64,000 nt of DNA from Diphasiastrum complanatum (GCA_029204225.1 CM055098.1:8602246-8666245), one strand, 5' to 3'. Shown: positions 1 through 11,613, counted from the first letter of the stretch. Notes: a model not told the origin generated them from the letters alone. Made by a program: numbers and translations.

Positions 1-600
1 ACCTAGACGTTAGGAAGTTCGTAGGGCTTGGATTTGATGGAGCAAATGTCATAACAGGGTCAATCACAAGACTTCTAACGAGGCTAAAAAAAATCATGCC
101 CTTTTCTATCAAGTATTCATTGCATCGCTCATAGGTGCAATTTAGTGTTCAGATTTGACCTCCAAATTGGCATATTTCCAGTTTATTGATGCACTAGTTA
201 ATGCAACAATTTTCTTTTTTGCCAATAGTTGCAAGAGGCAATCTCTTTTACGGTCGTTACAAGAAGAAATGGCTAGTGACATATTGAAGTTGAATAGGAT
301 TAATGCCAGAAGACGATTGAGTCATTACAACGCATATGTGATATTCTACAACCTGCGATTCATGCTATAAAAAACGAATTTAATAGAATTTCAAGAAAAA
401 AATCAAGTTTTCAAAAATATATTGTTCTCGTCAATGAGGATGCCCAAGATGATATTGAAGATGATTTGAAAGCAGCCTTGGCATCTACAAGTAAGTCAAA
501 GAAGGCGATTCAGATTGCTGCAACTAAAAAGCTTCAAAAAATGTTATGCGACTTCAAATCTATATACGTTCTACATTGTGTCATCCAGTAGACCGATGTC
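1..600 (+). pseudogene. hAT/ZNF862-like transposase-derived gene fragment
   Basis: Reading the plus strand with frame changes gives a diagnostic hAT-type block: VRKFVGLGFDGANVITGSI at 10-70, then KLAYFQFIDALVNATIFFFANSCKR near 164-238 and a following charged helical stretch (EEMASDILKLNRINARR). The phrase 'GxGxDGAxVMxG' followed by 'FF..S.KR...L' is typical of ZNF862/TTF-type hAT transposase derivatives, where the first block surrounds a catalytic acidic residue of the DDE fold. Stops and frame changes near 140-150 and 370 break the frame, and no BED or TTF zinc finger, hAT dimerisation C-terminus or terminal inverted repeats are visible. The 5' part lies outside the window. It is a dead copy of a DNA transposon or of a domesticated relative. 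Family assignment is from motif recognition; the exact clade is inference. Confidence 0.6.
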
Positions 601-1095
601 GTCCAATTCTAGGTTTGGAGTTTGCTTTCCCTGAAGCCCTTTTTGGGGTTGGACTTCGTACGGAGGTCCTAGGCTCATTACCTTACCGTTCGACGTAAGG
701 TTAATTCTTGTAGGTTCCCCTCAAAGTTGCCCACTGGCTGGAACAGATAGCAGGAGGAACTAACCTTGTTTGGAAGAATTGGACCCTTGGACGAGTAATT
801 GAAAAAGTAGTCAATTTCTTATGCCTAATAGAGATCTTTCTGGCACGAAGGGTGTTTTTGAGCAAACAACATCGAACTGAACAATAGTGGATCCTTGTAG
901 TTCACAAACCTGTGTCCACCTCCTGTGTGACGTTTGGGGCACTTTCGACCGATGTCGACTAGTTATGGATTTAGGGTTTGCTTTATCTGAAGCCCTTTTT
1001 GGCAAGAGTTTGAACGGAGCTCCTAGGCTCAGTACTTGACCATTTGGCGTTCGGTTAGTTCCTACAGGTTGTTCTCGACTTTCCCATACTCAATC
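589..1095. repeat. pair of ~145-bp imperfect direct repeats
   Basis: Segments 589-735 and 947-1095 share the same order of words: 'gaccgatgtcg', 'tgaagccctttttgg', 'cctaggctca', 'ttcggttagttcc/aaggttaattcttg' and 'acaggtt/taggttc'. The period is about 358 bp and the copies are clearly diverged. No ORF covers them. They could belong to an LTR or leader of a lost retroelement. Confidence 0.55.
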
Positions 1096-1099
1096 AGGG

Positions 1100-1734
1100 A
1101 TCTTTCGGACAAAAGCGTTATACATTACTCAACCTACCTCTTTAATTGAGTAGCAAGTCCCAAGTTTGAATAAAGTAATGAGATCATAGCCTTCATCATA
1201 ATGGTGGCTTACTAGGAGGTTCCTGTACATGCTTGGGTCTGAAAATTACACAAGTAATAAATGCATGTTGCACCTAGATGACCATCTAACGATCAGGGTT
1301 ATGTGAGAGGGGGTCAGTGTGTCATAAAACGTGATGGAAACGGTAGCGGAAGACTAAGCGTGGGCGTGTATGTATGTACAAAGTAGGTAACCGCCCTTAG
1401 TTGTCCAGTTGTTTTAGGGTTGATGATAAGTTGGCGACGTCGGTCTGCCACTGTTGCGAAAATCCTGAAGGTGCCTAAAAAGGTGAAGGCCTCTAGAGAA
1501 ATGCGAAAAACCCGAAGGTAGGCTTGAGATGAATTCTAAGTCTCTTGGTCAATGTCTTTCCTGAAGGTGCGAAAAAGACGAAGAAGGCGAAAAAGACGAA
1601 GGTACATAAACATGTTTTAAGGCAAAAACTAAGAGTGCGAAAAAAAGGTCCGAAACAAGTAATTGGCCTTCGGCTGTTTTCAAGATGCTCATTACTTGAA
1701 CGATTTGTTAAGGCTGAGCATTAAAAATCTAACA
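1100..1734 (-). mobile_element. probable 3' LTR of copia remnant L
   Basis: On the minus strand a purine tract (aagagggag) at about 1735-1743 is followed by TGTTAGATTTTT, the normal PPT-LTR junction of a copia element, directly after an RNase H C-terminus. That sets the 5' end of the LTR at 1734. The other end is not visible as a clear CA plus flank, so the limit at 1100 is a guess. The stretch has no coding signal. Confidence 0.4.
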
Positions 1735-2051
1735 CTCCCTCTTAATGTGGATCCTAAAAAACTTTGATCTTCATATTTAACATATCGTTAAATCTGAGAT
1801 GTTGCTCTTTTGATAGAGCTTTTGTAAAGTAATCTGCTGCCATGTATATTGTCCTATAGTAAACCAATGCTACTTCCTCGCTATGTACTTTCTCTCTGAG
1901 GTAATGATATCTAATTTCGATACATTTGCTTGGTTATGTTCTTTCTTTCAACAAGACCATTCGACTAAGGTGAATAGGAGGTAATGTATTGTTGCTCAAT
2001 GTCATTGTTAAGGTAGTACCCCTTGAAGTCGGTGGAGATGTATTCTCCCCC
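1735..2051 (-). pseudogene. copia L pol remnant: integrase joined directly to RNase H
   Basis: The minus strand from 2050 encodes a copia integrase core segment (GEYIS, then QQYITSYSP and NGLVERKN, typical of the second acidic region of the DDE core). Within about 10 codons this passes into the RNase H C-terminal module (IEIRYHYLREKV ... YMAADYFTKAL), ending before the PPT. Reverse transcriptase and most of RNase H, normally about 2 kb, are missing, so an internal deletion fused the two domains. Stops are present. The upstream part was interrupted by the gypsy LTR starting at 2052. The families are well known; the deletion is read directly from domain order. Confidence 0.65.
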
Positions 2052-3203
2052 TGTTGGCTGATTCTGACGAATTCCCAAGATACTCGAACAGAGCAACTCA
2101 AGAGAACCTCTCACCTTAGACCGAGGAGGTCTCTGAGAAGACGAGACTAATGAAGACTGAGAGCCGAGTATTAGAGCCGAGAAATACTAGCTAGGAAAGA
2201 CATGCAAGAACCGTGTAAGCCTCATGGTGAATCCCGGAAGATGGAATGACCATGTAGGAACTAGTATTTCTAGGCAAATGTAATAAATGCAAGTAGACCC
2301 CTCTTAAAGAAAGTAGAGTGAGCCACCTTTTGATGGTGACTTCTAGTGGAGAGCATTATTCCACTTGTAATTTGTGAAATGTGGAAATTCCACTAGGATG
2401 CCACCTAAGGAGCTCTCTTGCTTATTTAAGAGACTCCCTCTTTGTGAAGAGGAGCTTTTTGCATTGTATCTACTCCATGCTTAATAAGAAGATTTTCCGT
2501 GAGTTTGATGCTACACTAAGCTCCTTGATCATGATGGTTTTCTTGAGTGATGCTCCTATGATCATGCCCTTCCATTCATATTGTGTGTGGTTGTGGATTT
2601 AGAGTGGATTAGATTTCTTGCTTTCCTAGTTGTGGATTAGATTTCTTGTTTTCTTGTGGATTAATGTAGGAGCCAGCATTCAAGTAAACTAAATAGACTG
2701 GATCTGTGGTGTGATTCTTGCATATTTCTGTACAATCCAGTTCTTGATGTTCTTGGGATGTCCAAGAATCAAAAGACTGGTTTTTTGATTCTTGGACTTC
2801 TAACATGCTGTAGTTTAGCTTTGTTTCTTGTTTTTGTCAAGTTATGCAAGACAACTCAGTGTTAATGTAGTGTAGGCTCTAATTTCAGTTCGTTATAAGA
2901 GTAGGTAGCTATAGAACGTTCATTGGTTTGCATGCTGATCTGTGAATGAGCGCTCTTTGCTTGCATCCATGTAGAATGTAAGTGCGTTCAAGAGCGATGT
3001 CCCTGAGTTGTCCTCTGACAGGCAGGACAAAAGAAACATACTACAACAAAACTTTGTTTCCTTCTGCCTGGGTTGGCATTGTAAAATCAATCAAGAAACC
3101 ATCTAACGACTGCCATGAAGCCTGATAACAGGCAAAAACGGTTTTGTAAGCAAGAAGCAGAAAAGTAAACAACATGTCCTCTGGAGCAGGGGATCTGTAA
3201 ACA
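2052..3203 (+). mobile_element. 5' LTR of Ty3/gypsy-like element K
   Basis: The block starts TGTTGGCTGATTCTGACG and ends with AACA directly before TTTGGCGCCCATTGCC, a gypsy-type primer-binding site. It is nearly collinear with a second copy at 24567-25734, which has TG...CA ends and near-identical 5-bp flanks. This independent copy fixes both boundaries. The length is about 1.15 kb. Short reading frames inside it (for example at 2381-2602) recur in the second copy and are not genes. No matching 3' LTR follows the gag in this window, so the element is truncated. Confidence 0.8.
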
Positions 3204-3219
3204 TTTGGCGCCCATTGCC
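3204..3219 (+). other. primer-binding site of element K
   Basis: TTTGGCGCCCATTGCC sits immediately downstream of the LTR terminus. The TGGCGCC core is the usual start of the tRNA-primed site in plant Ty3/gypsy elements of the Tat/Athila and chromovirus type. This placement gives the element's orientation (plus). Confidence 0.7.
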
Positions 3220-3544
3220 ATTGTTGTTTTTCCAATAGGCACTATCTTTGTGCTTTTCTGTTAGCTTGTCTTCTTGTAGAACCTTTTCAAGCCAGTTTCC
3301 TATTTGACCTGAGCATTATTTGGATGCTCCTCTTTTGCTCTGATCTAAAACGTTTTCCAAAGAAACTCATCCACAAATCAGATTACCACATGTTCTTCAA
3401 ACATTCAGCACAACATGAAACTAAACAAACTCCAAGAACGCTGAATTTCAAGTTCCACATTCCAAAACTATAAGATAAATCACAAAAATCTAAACCAACA
3501 ATGCTTACAACCTGACGACAACTGCATTGCAAGCACCCATTGAA
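3220..3544. other. untranslated leader of element K, no gene
   Basis: This lies between the PBS and the repeat array. It is AT-rich, and I see no ORF with recognisable content on either strand. Confidence 0.5.
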
Positions 3545-4150
3545 ACCATGAACATTCATTGCAACCGGAGCCCCTATGTTGCATCTCAATCGGAGCCCCT
3601 GTGTTGAAATCTCAACCGGAGGCCTCTATTGAATCTCAACTGGAGCCCTGTGTTACACCTCAACCGGAGCTCCTATGTTGCATCTCAACCGGAGCCCCTG
3701 TGTTGAGATCTCAATCGGAGGCATGTGTCGAATCTCAATCGGAGCCCTGTGTCGAATCTCAACCGGAGCCCTGTGTCGAATCTCAACCGGAGCCCTGTGT
3801 TACACCTCAACCAGAGCCCTATGTTACACCTCAACCGGAGGTAGCTGGATCTCAACCAAAGTGGCCGTTCAGATCTTGATCGGAGCCGAACTGCTTGCTG
3901 AAATCTTGACCGAAGTGGCCACTCAGATCTCGACCGGAGTCGAACTGCTCGCTGGAATCTCGACCAAAGTGGCCGCTCAGATCTCGACCGGATGGAATCG
4001 ATCAGATATCAACCAAAGCGATCAGGGCCAATCTCGACTGAAGCAACGATCAAATCTTGACCGGAGGGATTCGATCAGATCTCAACCGAAGCAATCAGAT
4101 CAAATCTCGACCGGAGCAAGTAGATCAAATCTCGACTGGAGCAATTAACA
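3545..4150 (+). repeat. 24-bp minisatellite in the leader of element K
   Basis: A variable 24-bp unit (atctcaaccggagccctgtg-type) is repeated more than a dozen times. In one frame (3559-3879) it reads as an octapeptide array, ESQPEPCV with variants TPQPEP and SIGAPV. After about 3860 the unit changes to longer ones built on 'tctcgaccggag'. It lies between the PBS and gag of a gypsy element, where plant elements often carry arrays. Whether the peptide is made is unknown; a poly-A run of about 20 follows at 4240-4258. Confidence 0.75.
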
Positions 4151-4444
4151 CCCAATTTCGACCAGACCATAACTTTTGATCAATACCTCTGATTGCCATT
4201 TCGACCAAACCACCATCTTCCCAACACCTTCGAGACTGTAAAAAAAAAAAAAAAAAAAGGCATGAACACCAAAAACAATTTCAAAAAAATAAAACTCATA
4301 CCGATAGAAAGCCCTTTTTAAACTGAGTCTCCACCTTCACTTCCTTCAACACCCTAAAAAATCCAAAAAACACCAAAACCCCTAAAAAAAATCCAAAAAC
4401 ACCAGAAACACATACCCCACACAAAAAAGACACAACAATACCCA

Positions 4445-5845
4445 ATGGCTGACAATACAGATCCTGACATCCCAGAAGATTATCCATATGAGATCAGGTT
4501 CCCTGTAGTTGAACAAATCAGACGTCATAGATTCTACCGAATGCAGTCCCAACCCTACGAGCCATCCACAAACCCATTCAAAAGACAAAAACATGATAGA
4601 GCCAAGTCCTCACAAGCCAGAACCCATGTTCATGGTGTTGAAACATCCCATGCTTGAACCAACCTTACTGGAGTCTCTGCTACCCACAATGCTCATCATG
4701 AGAGACGTACACCCAAACTAGATCTACCAAAATTCGATGGTAGTTTGGACCTTCAAAGATTTTTGCAAATCTTTGAGAATGCATGTGATGTATATGGCGA
4801 GACATCACTCGACGCCATGATTCAACTCTTCTCGATGACCATGATCGATCGAGCATGCAAATTGTTTTTTAACCTTGATCGTGAAGATAAACGTGATTGG
4901 TCACTCTTGAAGGAGGCCTTTATCAAACGCTTCAAGCCATTTCGCTTGATAGAAAGCCCTTTTGTCAAGCTAAGTAATATCAAAATGACAAAAGACAAAC
5001 AAGTACGAGACTATATTGAGCATTTGAAATGTCTCAAAAGTCAAGTACAAGAACAGCCCTTTGAATAGATGCTCATCATTTGGTTCTTAGTCGGCCTTCC
5101 AAGATGGATTAGACGCGAGCTTAAATCCAATGATGAATATACGAGCCTAAAGTTAGCTATGTCTGATGCCATCAAGGAAGAAGACGAAGGATGAGATATT
5201 GACGAATCTAGAGAAAGGCAAGCACCACGTGCTCCTGTCCATGAGTCGAAGCCGATCGAGGACACCCGAGATCAGCTGGAAATCACACTTCAAATGGAGA
5301 AACTCACCAATGAGTTTCAAACTACCCTGAAGTCTATCCAAAGTAGTATGCCTGGTCAGTCAAACCCTGCACAGGTACCTTATAGACGACAAACGATATG
5401 GTGCTCACACTGCCGGGCTACGCATCTTGTTGATGTTTGTCCTTCATATCGACCTATCCAAGCACATACAGTTCAACAATATGAAGAACACCCATCCCAA
5501 TCTGTAAATGCCTTGCCTTATCCTGACTATCCACCAACAAGTCCAGAACCACTAGCCATACAAGATGGCTACACCATTATATAAGGGCCACTGCACACCA
5601 GATGTTTCATCTATGGTGAAACAGCCCACTTCATGGTTGATTGTCCAGTTAAGACCCAATACCATGCTGAGTGTCCCGATTGTATCCGAAAACACAGTTT
5701 CAAAGACTATCCAAAACAACCAACTAAGATCCTACATGCTTGTCACGTCAGTTATGAATCACAATAGGATCTTCACGACAACAACACGAGCACCACAGCA
5801 ACCAGCAGTTAAACCTGCTGCTCAATCGAGAAGTTTCTTGTAAAC
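4445..5845 (+). pseudogene. Ty3/gypsy gag of element K (broken)
   Basis: The ATG at 4445 opens MADNTDPDIPEDYPYE, a typical gag start. After a frameshift near 4650 the conserved Retrotrans_gag core appears: KLDLPKFDGSLDLQRFLQIF, then ACKLFFNL, DWSLLKEAFIKRF and VRDYIEHLK (4715-5060), ending in a stop at 5068. The reading resumes with LVGLPRWIRREL in the same frame, the usual end of the capsid domain. Three cysteine/histidine clusters follow: WCSHCRATHLVDVCP (5398-5442), one near 5600-5645 in another frame with the second Cys replaced by Tyr, and CPDCIRKH near 5670. These match nucleic-acid-binding zinc knuckles of nucleocapsid. At least three frame breaks make it non-functional. No protease, RT or integrase follows, so pol has been lost. 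Confidence 0.7.
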
Positions 5846-5849
5846 TTCT

Positions 5850-6576
5850 ACTACATCACCATCCAATACACCAGCTCCATAATGAAAAAAGACAATATAA
5901 AATGAGTCCTTGTTGAAAGAAAGTAAAACCGATATTCCATCATCTGCTACAATGTCCAACCAAGAGCAACCTCCATAGGGAATTGACAGTTTTTCTCCCC
6001 TTCTACAACCTCAAATCTATTTGTCTTTCCACATGCTGATAAGATTTCCAATGTGCCAATACACAATATCTCTAGGATTCGGAAGAGATTCGGTTCTGAA
6101 TCTCTTGTTCACAGAGGTCCTTAGGACATAGTACCTCAATAATACCTGCATCTCAAGCTATATCTTACAATATCTACTATCAATGATGGTAGATTTTAGT
6201 GTCACCAACCCTGTCTTGTTTTGACAAGGGCATGTCAGAGTAAGTCACATTACTCTACAAAACAACTGAGATATTGCAACTATCAAGGTACATTATCAAT
6301 GTTGATGAATGCAAGTTTTGTTCGACAAGTGCTATATAGTTCTCACTATCTGTAACGTTTGTTTATTTCCTTGTTTCTCTTCACCTATTTTGTGTGACTG
6401 ATTTTTGCATGAGGAATAGCTATTGCACGAGAGTCTTCTGTAGAGCATCTCCAGAACACATTTTCATTCATCTACCCATCTTCAGATTACCATGTATAGT
6501 AGTTTCAAATTTTTGAAAACTATGAGAAATCCATGACAAGTTAGAGTTGATTCCTGCACCTCATTGCCATATTATA
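5850..6576. other. no recognisable gene; tail resembles a copia 3' end
   Basis: The stretch is AT-rich and full of stops in all frames. The last ~60 bases (6520-6590), ending 'aagagggagctgaagaaacc', resemble the end of copia D near 26415, where RNase H is followed by 'gagagggagctaaagaaac'. A scrap of copia coding end just before an LTR is therefore likely. Confidence 0.35.
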
Positions 6577-7567
6577 AGAGGGAGCTGAAGAAACCTTAAG
6601 TTTCTATTCAAAGCTTTAGTATTTTTCCTTGCATTTTAGACTGTTGCATATTTTGAACTAGATTTTGCACAGTCTGCATATTTGAACTGTTTATTGCACA
6701 GTTCACACAATCCCCAAAAAGCCGACACTTAGCTTATTTTCATCTTAGTATCAGTTTTGTGAAGACCTTCGCATTTTTTGTGACTCAGCCGAAGTCATCG
6801 ACTCAGCTGAAGTCATTAACAAAGCCAAGACACCATGACTCCGAAGTGACCGACATATCGGAACATGCCGACACATCGAGCAGTCCCCAAAATTGAACAA
6901 GAAGTGAGGATCAGGATACATTATCGGGCAAGGCCAAACTATCGGGACCTTAGTTTGACAAGCATGAAAATTTGAAATCTCACGCTTAATCGTAAAGAGA
7001 CGTACAGGAGAGGGACATGGTTAACGGATGTTTAGCTTAAATATCTCTTGTAACAATCAATAAATTAATCTTGTATCTCACCTGACATGATATATGTACT
7101 GGATCATCGTGAGAAGAAAAACATAGAGATGTAACAAGCAGTAGCTAGTTACAAGATACAGAGAATTGGTAGTAGCTAGTCTTATTCATGAGAGAGAACA
7201 CCTCTCTTGCGCCAACGCGCTGATCTGGGAAACAAACAATGCTCAAAAGAATTATGGTTGTATACTTGACTTTGACAATATAGACAAGTTGCAGCATTTT
7301 GCTCCATCACGTGCAATCTCTGAATGTTTGATGATGCTTGCTTGCTAGTAGTAGATATATTTCCGCTGTCATTAGACATTATCTTCTGTTCATAAATCAA
7401 CCTCAGATTAGCAGTAGTTGTCTGTAGTTCAGAGGATGTCTGATCATGGAATGAAGCAGTAGCTTCAACCAGACATATCGGCTCCATCTTAGCTTTGCAT
7501 CAATGAATCGCGACTGTTCGACTTCTCCTACATAACGAACATCCAGTTTTCAAATTGTTCACATCAG
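6577..7567 (+). mobile_element. probable copia LTR (D/F-related)
   Basis: It begins after a PPT-like tract (6577-6590) similar to that of copia D. It ends before AGTATCAGAGCGAGAC at 7568, a one-base variant of the iMet-tRNA primer site TGGTATCAGAGC. Internal phrases such as 'gagagagaacacctctcttgcgccaacgcgctg' resemble the D 3' LTR near 27020-27050. Only one copy is present, so the borders are not confirmed. The reading frame at 7182-7487 (minus) lies wholly inside and is not regarded as a gene. Confidence 0.4.
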
Positions 7568-9240
7568 TAGTATCAGAGCGAGACAACTTCAGCCCATAGA
7601 GAGTTTTATGTAGCTTACATACCTTATGTTCTTGGCCTTGAAGGACGTAACCTTCGGGTTGATAGATATAGATGTAATCTTGTATATATCTATTTAGAAA
7701 AGTTGTCTGAACATCCATCTGGTGAACTTCTAGATCTTTGATAGCTACAATAGCAAGTAATGATTGAATTGACTAAAGTCTTACTACTGGACTGAATGTC
7801 TTAGTGTAGTCAATCCGATACTTAGAGGTGTTTCAAACTCTTTTTGTATGCATGGAAGACTTAGAATGGAGTCTTTGAGCCGACTACTTTAGTGCTTGAG
7901 TAATTCTACAGATAACAAGCTATTGAAATTGCTTCAGCCCAAAAATTCTTAGACAGCTGAGCATTTGACATCATTGATCGTGCTGCATTGAGTAGTGTTT
8001 GGTTCTTCCTCTCGGCTACTCCATTCTACTATGGTGTGTGAACTGATGATGAATGCCATGATGATAAGTAGTTGGACATTTCGTCTGACATATACTCTCT
8101 CCCACTGTCTATTCGTAGGGTCTTGAGTTGTTGACCAGTCCGTGTCTTAGCAAATTGCTTGAATTCTTTGAAATAGTTGAATGCCTCAAACTTGTTCTTG
8201 ATGAATATAATGCTGGTGAATCTTGAATAGTCATCAATAAAAGTGATATAATATAGTGCTGAACCAAAAGAGGGAATACTCATAGGGCCGCACAGATCAC
8301 TATGTATCAATCCTAAAATGGACTCAGTTCTAGTGGCTTGTCCCTTTGGGAATCTTGATCTAGGCTGATTACCTAGTAAGCACATCTCATAAACATGTTG
8401 AATGTCAGTGGATGCAGCATTAATATTTAAATTCTTAACCATATTGTTATGATGCATGTACAAGATAGATCTCATATTTAAATGTCCTAATATTTGATGC
8501 CATATCTAGGCGTTTGAAGTACTCACATTGGTTGAAAGTGCATACTCATGACCCAAAATGTAAAAATTGTCTTCTCTTTCTATAGAGAGAATCTCATTAT
8601 GATCTTTATCCAAAATAGTAAATTGCTTTGAATTGAACAAGGCTCTACAACCCTGATGTGTAAGCTTGTTGATAGAAAGTCTTTGTCAACTTAGGTACAT
8701 AAAGTACATCTTTAAGCAATGTTGAATTATCATTTGGAAGATGAAGACGTATGGAACCTTGGCCTTCAATCTGATGTGTACTGGAGTCACCGAAGTAAAT
8801 ATACTTCGAATATGCTAGCGTGAGTTCTTCGAATAGGAACTTACATGAAGCCATGTGTTGAGAAGCACCAGAATCAAAATACAAAAGTAAGACATCTTTA
8901 CATTGTTAATCATCTTGTACCATTAGCAATGTCGAGTCTTCGTGAGAGGTTGTAGAAGAATCAGATCCTCCATCTTGCTGCATCTTCTTCTTTGCTTTGT
9001 TGTGTTTGAAAACTCGACAGTCTTTGATGTCGTGACTGGTTCTCTTAAAATACTTGCAGAAGAGTTTGGCTTTTGGCTTTTGATGTTTTTTGTGTGATTG
9101 CTGGTCTGAATCAGTATGCTTAGCTTTTGTCTTCTTGTTCTTTGAAGTTATCTTCTTTTGGAACTGTTGCTTATTCGAATAGAAGGTGACTGTCTTCATA
9201 TTCAATGTGGATAAGCTTTTCCTTCTTACTTATTCCTACA
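7568..9240 (-). pseudogene. copia A gag-pol remnant
   Basis: On the minus strand the domains come in Ty1/copia order. Gag C-terminus with one zinc knuckle is at 9205-8906 (CKYFKRTSHDIKDCR, second Cys lost to Phe and Gly to Ser). Protease with the active-site motif FDSGASQHM is at 8884-8645. The integrase core LIHSDLCGPM ... FIDDYSRF ... RIDSGREY is at 8475-8029 and continues as NGVAERKN in another frame. An RT scrap (MDVQTTFLN ... LHKTLYGLK) is at 7718-7560. About 300 bp between integrase and RT, plus all of the RT catalytic core and RNase H, are missing. Several stops exist. The left end abuts the LTR above, in the opposite orientation, so this is a junction of two elements. Confidence 0.75.
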
Positions 9241-9900
9241 ATAAACCTGTTGTCAATTTTTGTGGAGACAAGACCCACAGAATTGACTATTGGATACTCG
9301 AGTTAATGGAGCTCAAATAAAAAAATATAATATAAATGAAACTTCGAATATTTAAATGTTTTTGTTTTACATTTTGTTTTTCTTTTATTTCCTTACTTTT
9401 GTGTTTTAATTTTGTCATTGTAGTTTTTAGAAAGAAATAAACTTCTTGGTTTTACGTAAGCAAATTCCAATCTATGCTTTTCCAAGAGAAATTCATTTTT
9501 CTTCGAGGAGGTCGTTTTACACTTGAGGGGGAGGAGAGGTATATACTTTAATTTTTTTGATTTTTGAATTTTTTGACATAATGAAGCTTTTCTCATGTCT
9601 CGTAATTTGAACACTAGGTATCAGAAATTTTCAAGTCTTGAAATTCATAAAATCAATATGAGGTGGTACAAAAATTTTTGAAAAAAAAATAGAGTCGAGT
9701 CGATATGAGTCGGTATCGAAGAATTTTGAATAATTTTTGATTCACTATATTTTTTGATCCAGTTTACAAGTCGAGTCGATACGAGTTGGTATCAAAAAAA
9801 TTCTATATTCTAGTGGACTCAACTTCCAAGAAATTTCACTGCATTAACTGTCAACGTACTTATGATATAAATAAAACTTTTTGTATCCTGTTTTATAGAA
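9241..9900. other. no gene; short diverged direct repeat
   Basis: This AT-rich stretch has no coding content I can support. The words at 9693-9720 (gtcgagtcgatatgagtcgg) and 9769-9797 (gtcgagtcgatacgagttgg) form a direct repeat with a ~76-bp period. The ORF at 9393-9614 (minus) is low-complexity Lys-rich and not convincing. Confidence 0.4.
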
Positions 9901-9901
9901 C

Positions 9902-10435
9902 ATGTTTGCTTCTACTTTTGAATTAGCAGATTTGTTAAGGAAGCAACAGACAGAGCTAAAAGAGCTGCAAGTTCTCAAATTTTGAACTAAGCAACAACAA
10001 TATATGATAGCGGCCCTGATGCTATCTACAAAAAGAGTTACAGAGCTTCAAGCAGAGCTATCACAGAGCAAGCTCAAAGTTGTCAATTTGGAGAACGAGA
10101 GGCTGCAACAGGAGCTGCTGATAACCGAAGTCCAGAGGGCTTACAAGGATTTAAAAATAGAATTCATAGCTCAAAAGAACCAATTGTCCGAGTAGCAGAA
10201 GCTTGTAGCTGCTCAGCTTGCAAATGTAAAATTAATGAAGGAACTTGATGATTCCGTCCCAGGATGGAGATGGCAAAGTCATATCAGGGTACTGGATACT
10301 TGTTCTGAACATCTGTTGATGACCAGTTTATCATTAATTTCACTACTTGACATCTTTTCATCAATAATACCCATATCTCTGATCTCTTTGGGGAACGATA
10401 ACCTATATACTACACAAGATCTAGCAAAATGAGTT
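9902..10435 (+). pseudogene. unidentified coiled-coil ORF with in-frame stops
   Basis: The ATG at 9902 (MFASTFELADLLRKQQ) begins a run of heptad-like helix. After a stop near 9986 it resumes as KQQQYMIAALMLSTKRVTELQAELSQ with leucine-spaced coiled coil to 10195 (LKVVNLENERLQQEL, AQKNQLSE). It continues past a second stop as LVAAQLANVKLMKELDDSVPG. A single frame crosses two stops, so this was probably one protein of at least 130 residues. No enzymatic motif is visible. It could be a transposon structural protein, a pararetroviral virion-associated protein or a host gene scrap; the sequence does not decide. Confidence 0.35.
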
Positions 10436-11611
10436 CAGTAAGCTATGACACACCTGTACAATTCACTTTAACGGTACAGTTGTAATCTTCATGACCGCCG
10501 CAATTGATGTGTATATACATACAATGAATCAAGATACACGATGATCTATCCATATATCATAGATGAGTCAAACATAATGATTCATAATTATAATGTTAAT
10601 AATGTTGCTCCTTTTCTAGCAAAAAGTGCCATATCAGTGTTTACCATAGGGATAATGATAACCTTGTCTCTTTCATCATTTTTTAATCAAAAATTTGCTT
10701 ACCTATTTTAAGTTCTTTAAAGTACATGGATTTGTGCAAAGAACGTATACATTCATAAGATCGGAACGACATGGATTTGCCCTGGTCATATCACGAATGT
10801 ACAGTCACAAACTCTTTCATTTGTATTTTGTACTTACGTGTATCAAGTTTTTTGGCTATTGTCTAAGTCACGATCATGGTTTAAAATCATAGAATGATAA
10901 GTTAGTTTGACTCTTGTATAGCATGGATTTGTTCAAAAAGTTACGAGTACCATACATTATCTACTTACAAGTATGAAGGTTGGTATGGCATGGATTTGCC
11001 CCAAACTTCATGTACCGGTCCAAACTACTTATTCGCTCATATTGTGCTACACATTTTATATAGCTTATTTTCAAATGTGTAATGTTTTAGTTAAAGATAC
11101 GGACCAAACACCAGCAAACTGATCAGTATGACACTTGTCCTGATACGGTACCAAGATGGTTTTTTGGCCGATCGCTTTAAAAAAATGTCAGTAAGGAAAG
11201 ATCGGACTATAAAGAACTTTATCTATACTGCAAGTTGATTAGTAAAGCTTAATGTATTTTGTACATGGATAAGAACTGACATTCACCTGTCTTCCTCACT
11301 GTGCTAACTTGCACGGTTTTGTGTGGTGGGATGGTGGCAGGTACCAGCTGGATGTCTTGAAATATGTTTTGCTTCATGGTGCTTTATTTCATACTATATA
11401 CTTTTCAGCTATGTTTTACCTTGTTGGTCTATGAATAAAGGGTTTGAAAAGGCTTTGGTCTTGACTTGTCAAGAGGAGCTTAGAACTGTATATCTCTCTA
11501 TATGCATCCTTGAGATGTAAATTTGACTATCCTTTGGCTGGGATAGTATCAAAACCTTTACCTTACTTGGATTATTTGCTAACATAGGTCTGTTTTATGT
11601 TTTAGCCCTCA
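10436..11611. other. no gene; degenerate 'catggatttg' repeats
   Basis: Phrases of the type 'catggatttg(t/c)..aa' recur at about 10727, 10769, 10923 and 10989 with poor conservation in between. No ORF with recognisable content is present on either strand. The segment just before 11612 may be an LTR, because a PBS-like word follows, but no second copy is present to confirm it. Confidence 0.35.
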
Positions 11612-11613
11612 GG

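Noticed and set aside
2381-2602. 73-aa ORF, repeated at 24896-25117
   Set aside because: Both copies are inside family K LTRs; conservation is that of the LTR, not of a gene.
7182-7487. Minus 101-aa ORF with a CLYCQSQ...HC patch
   Set aside because: Lies inside a probable LTR, with no consensus knuckle spacing and no neighbouring coding exons.
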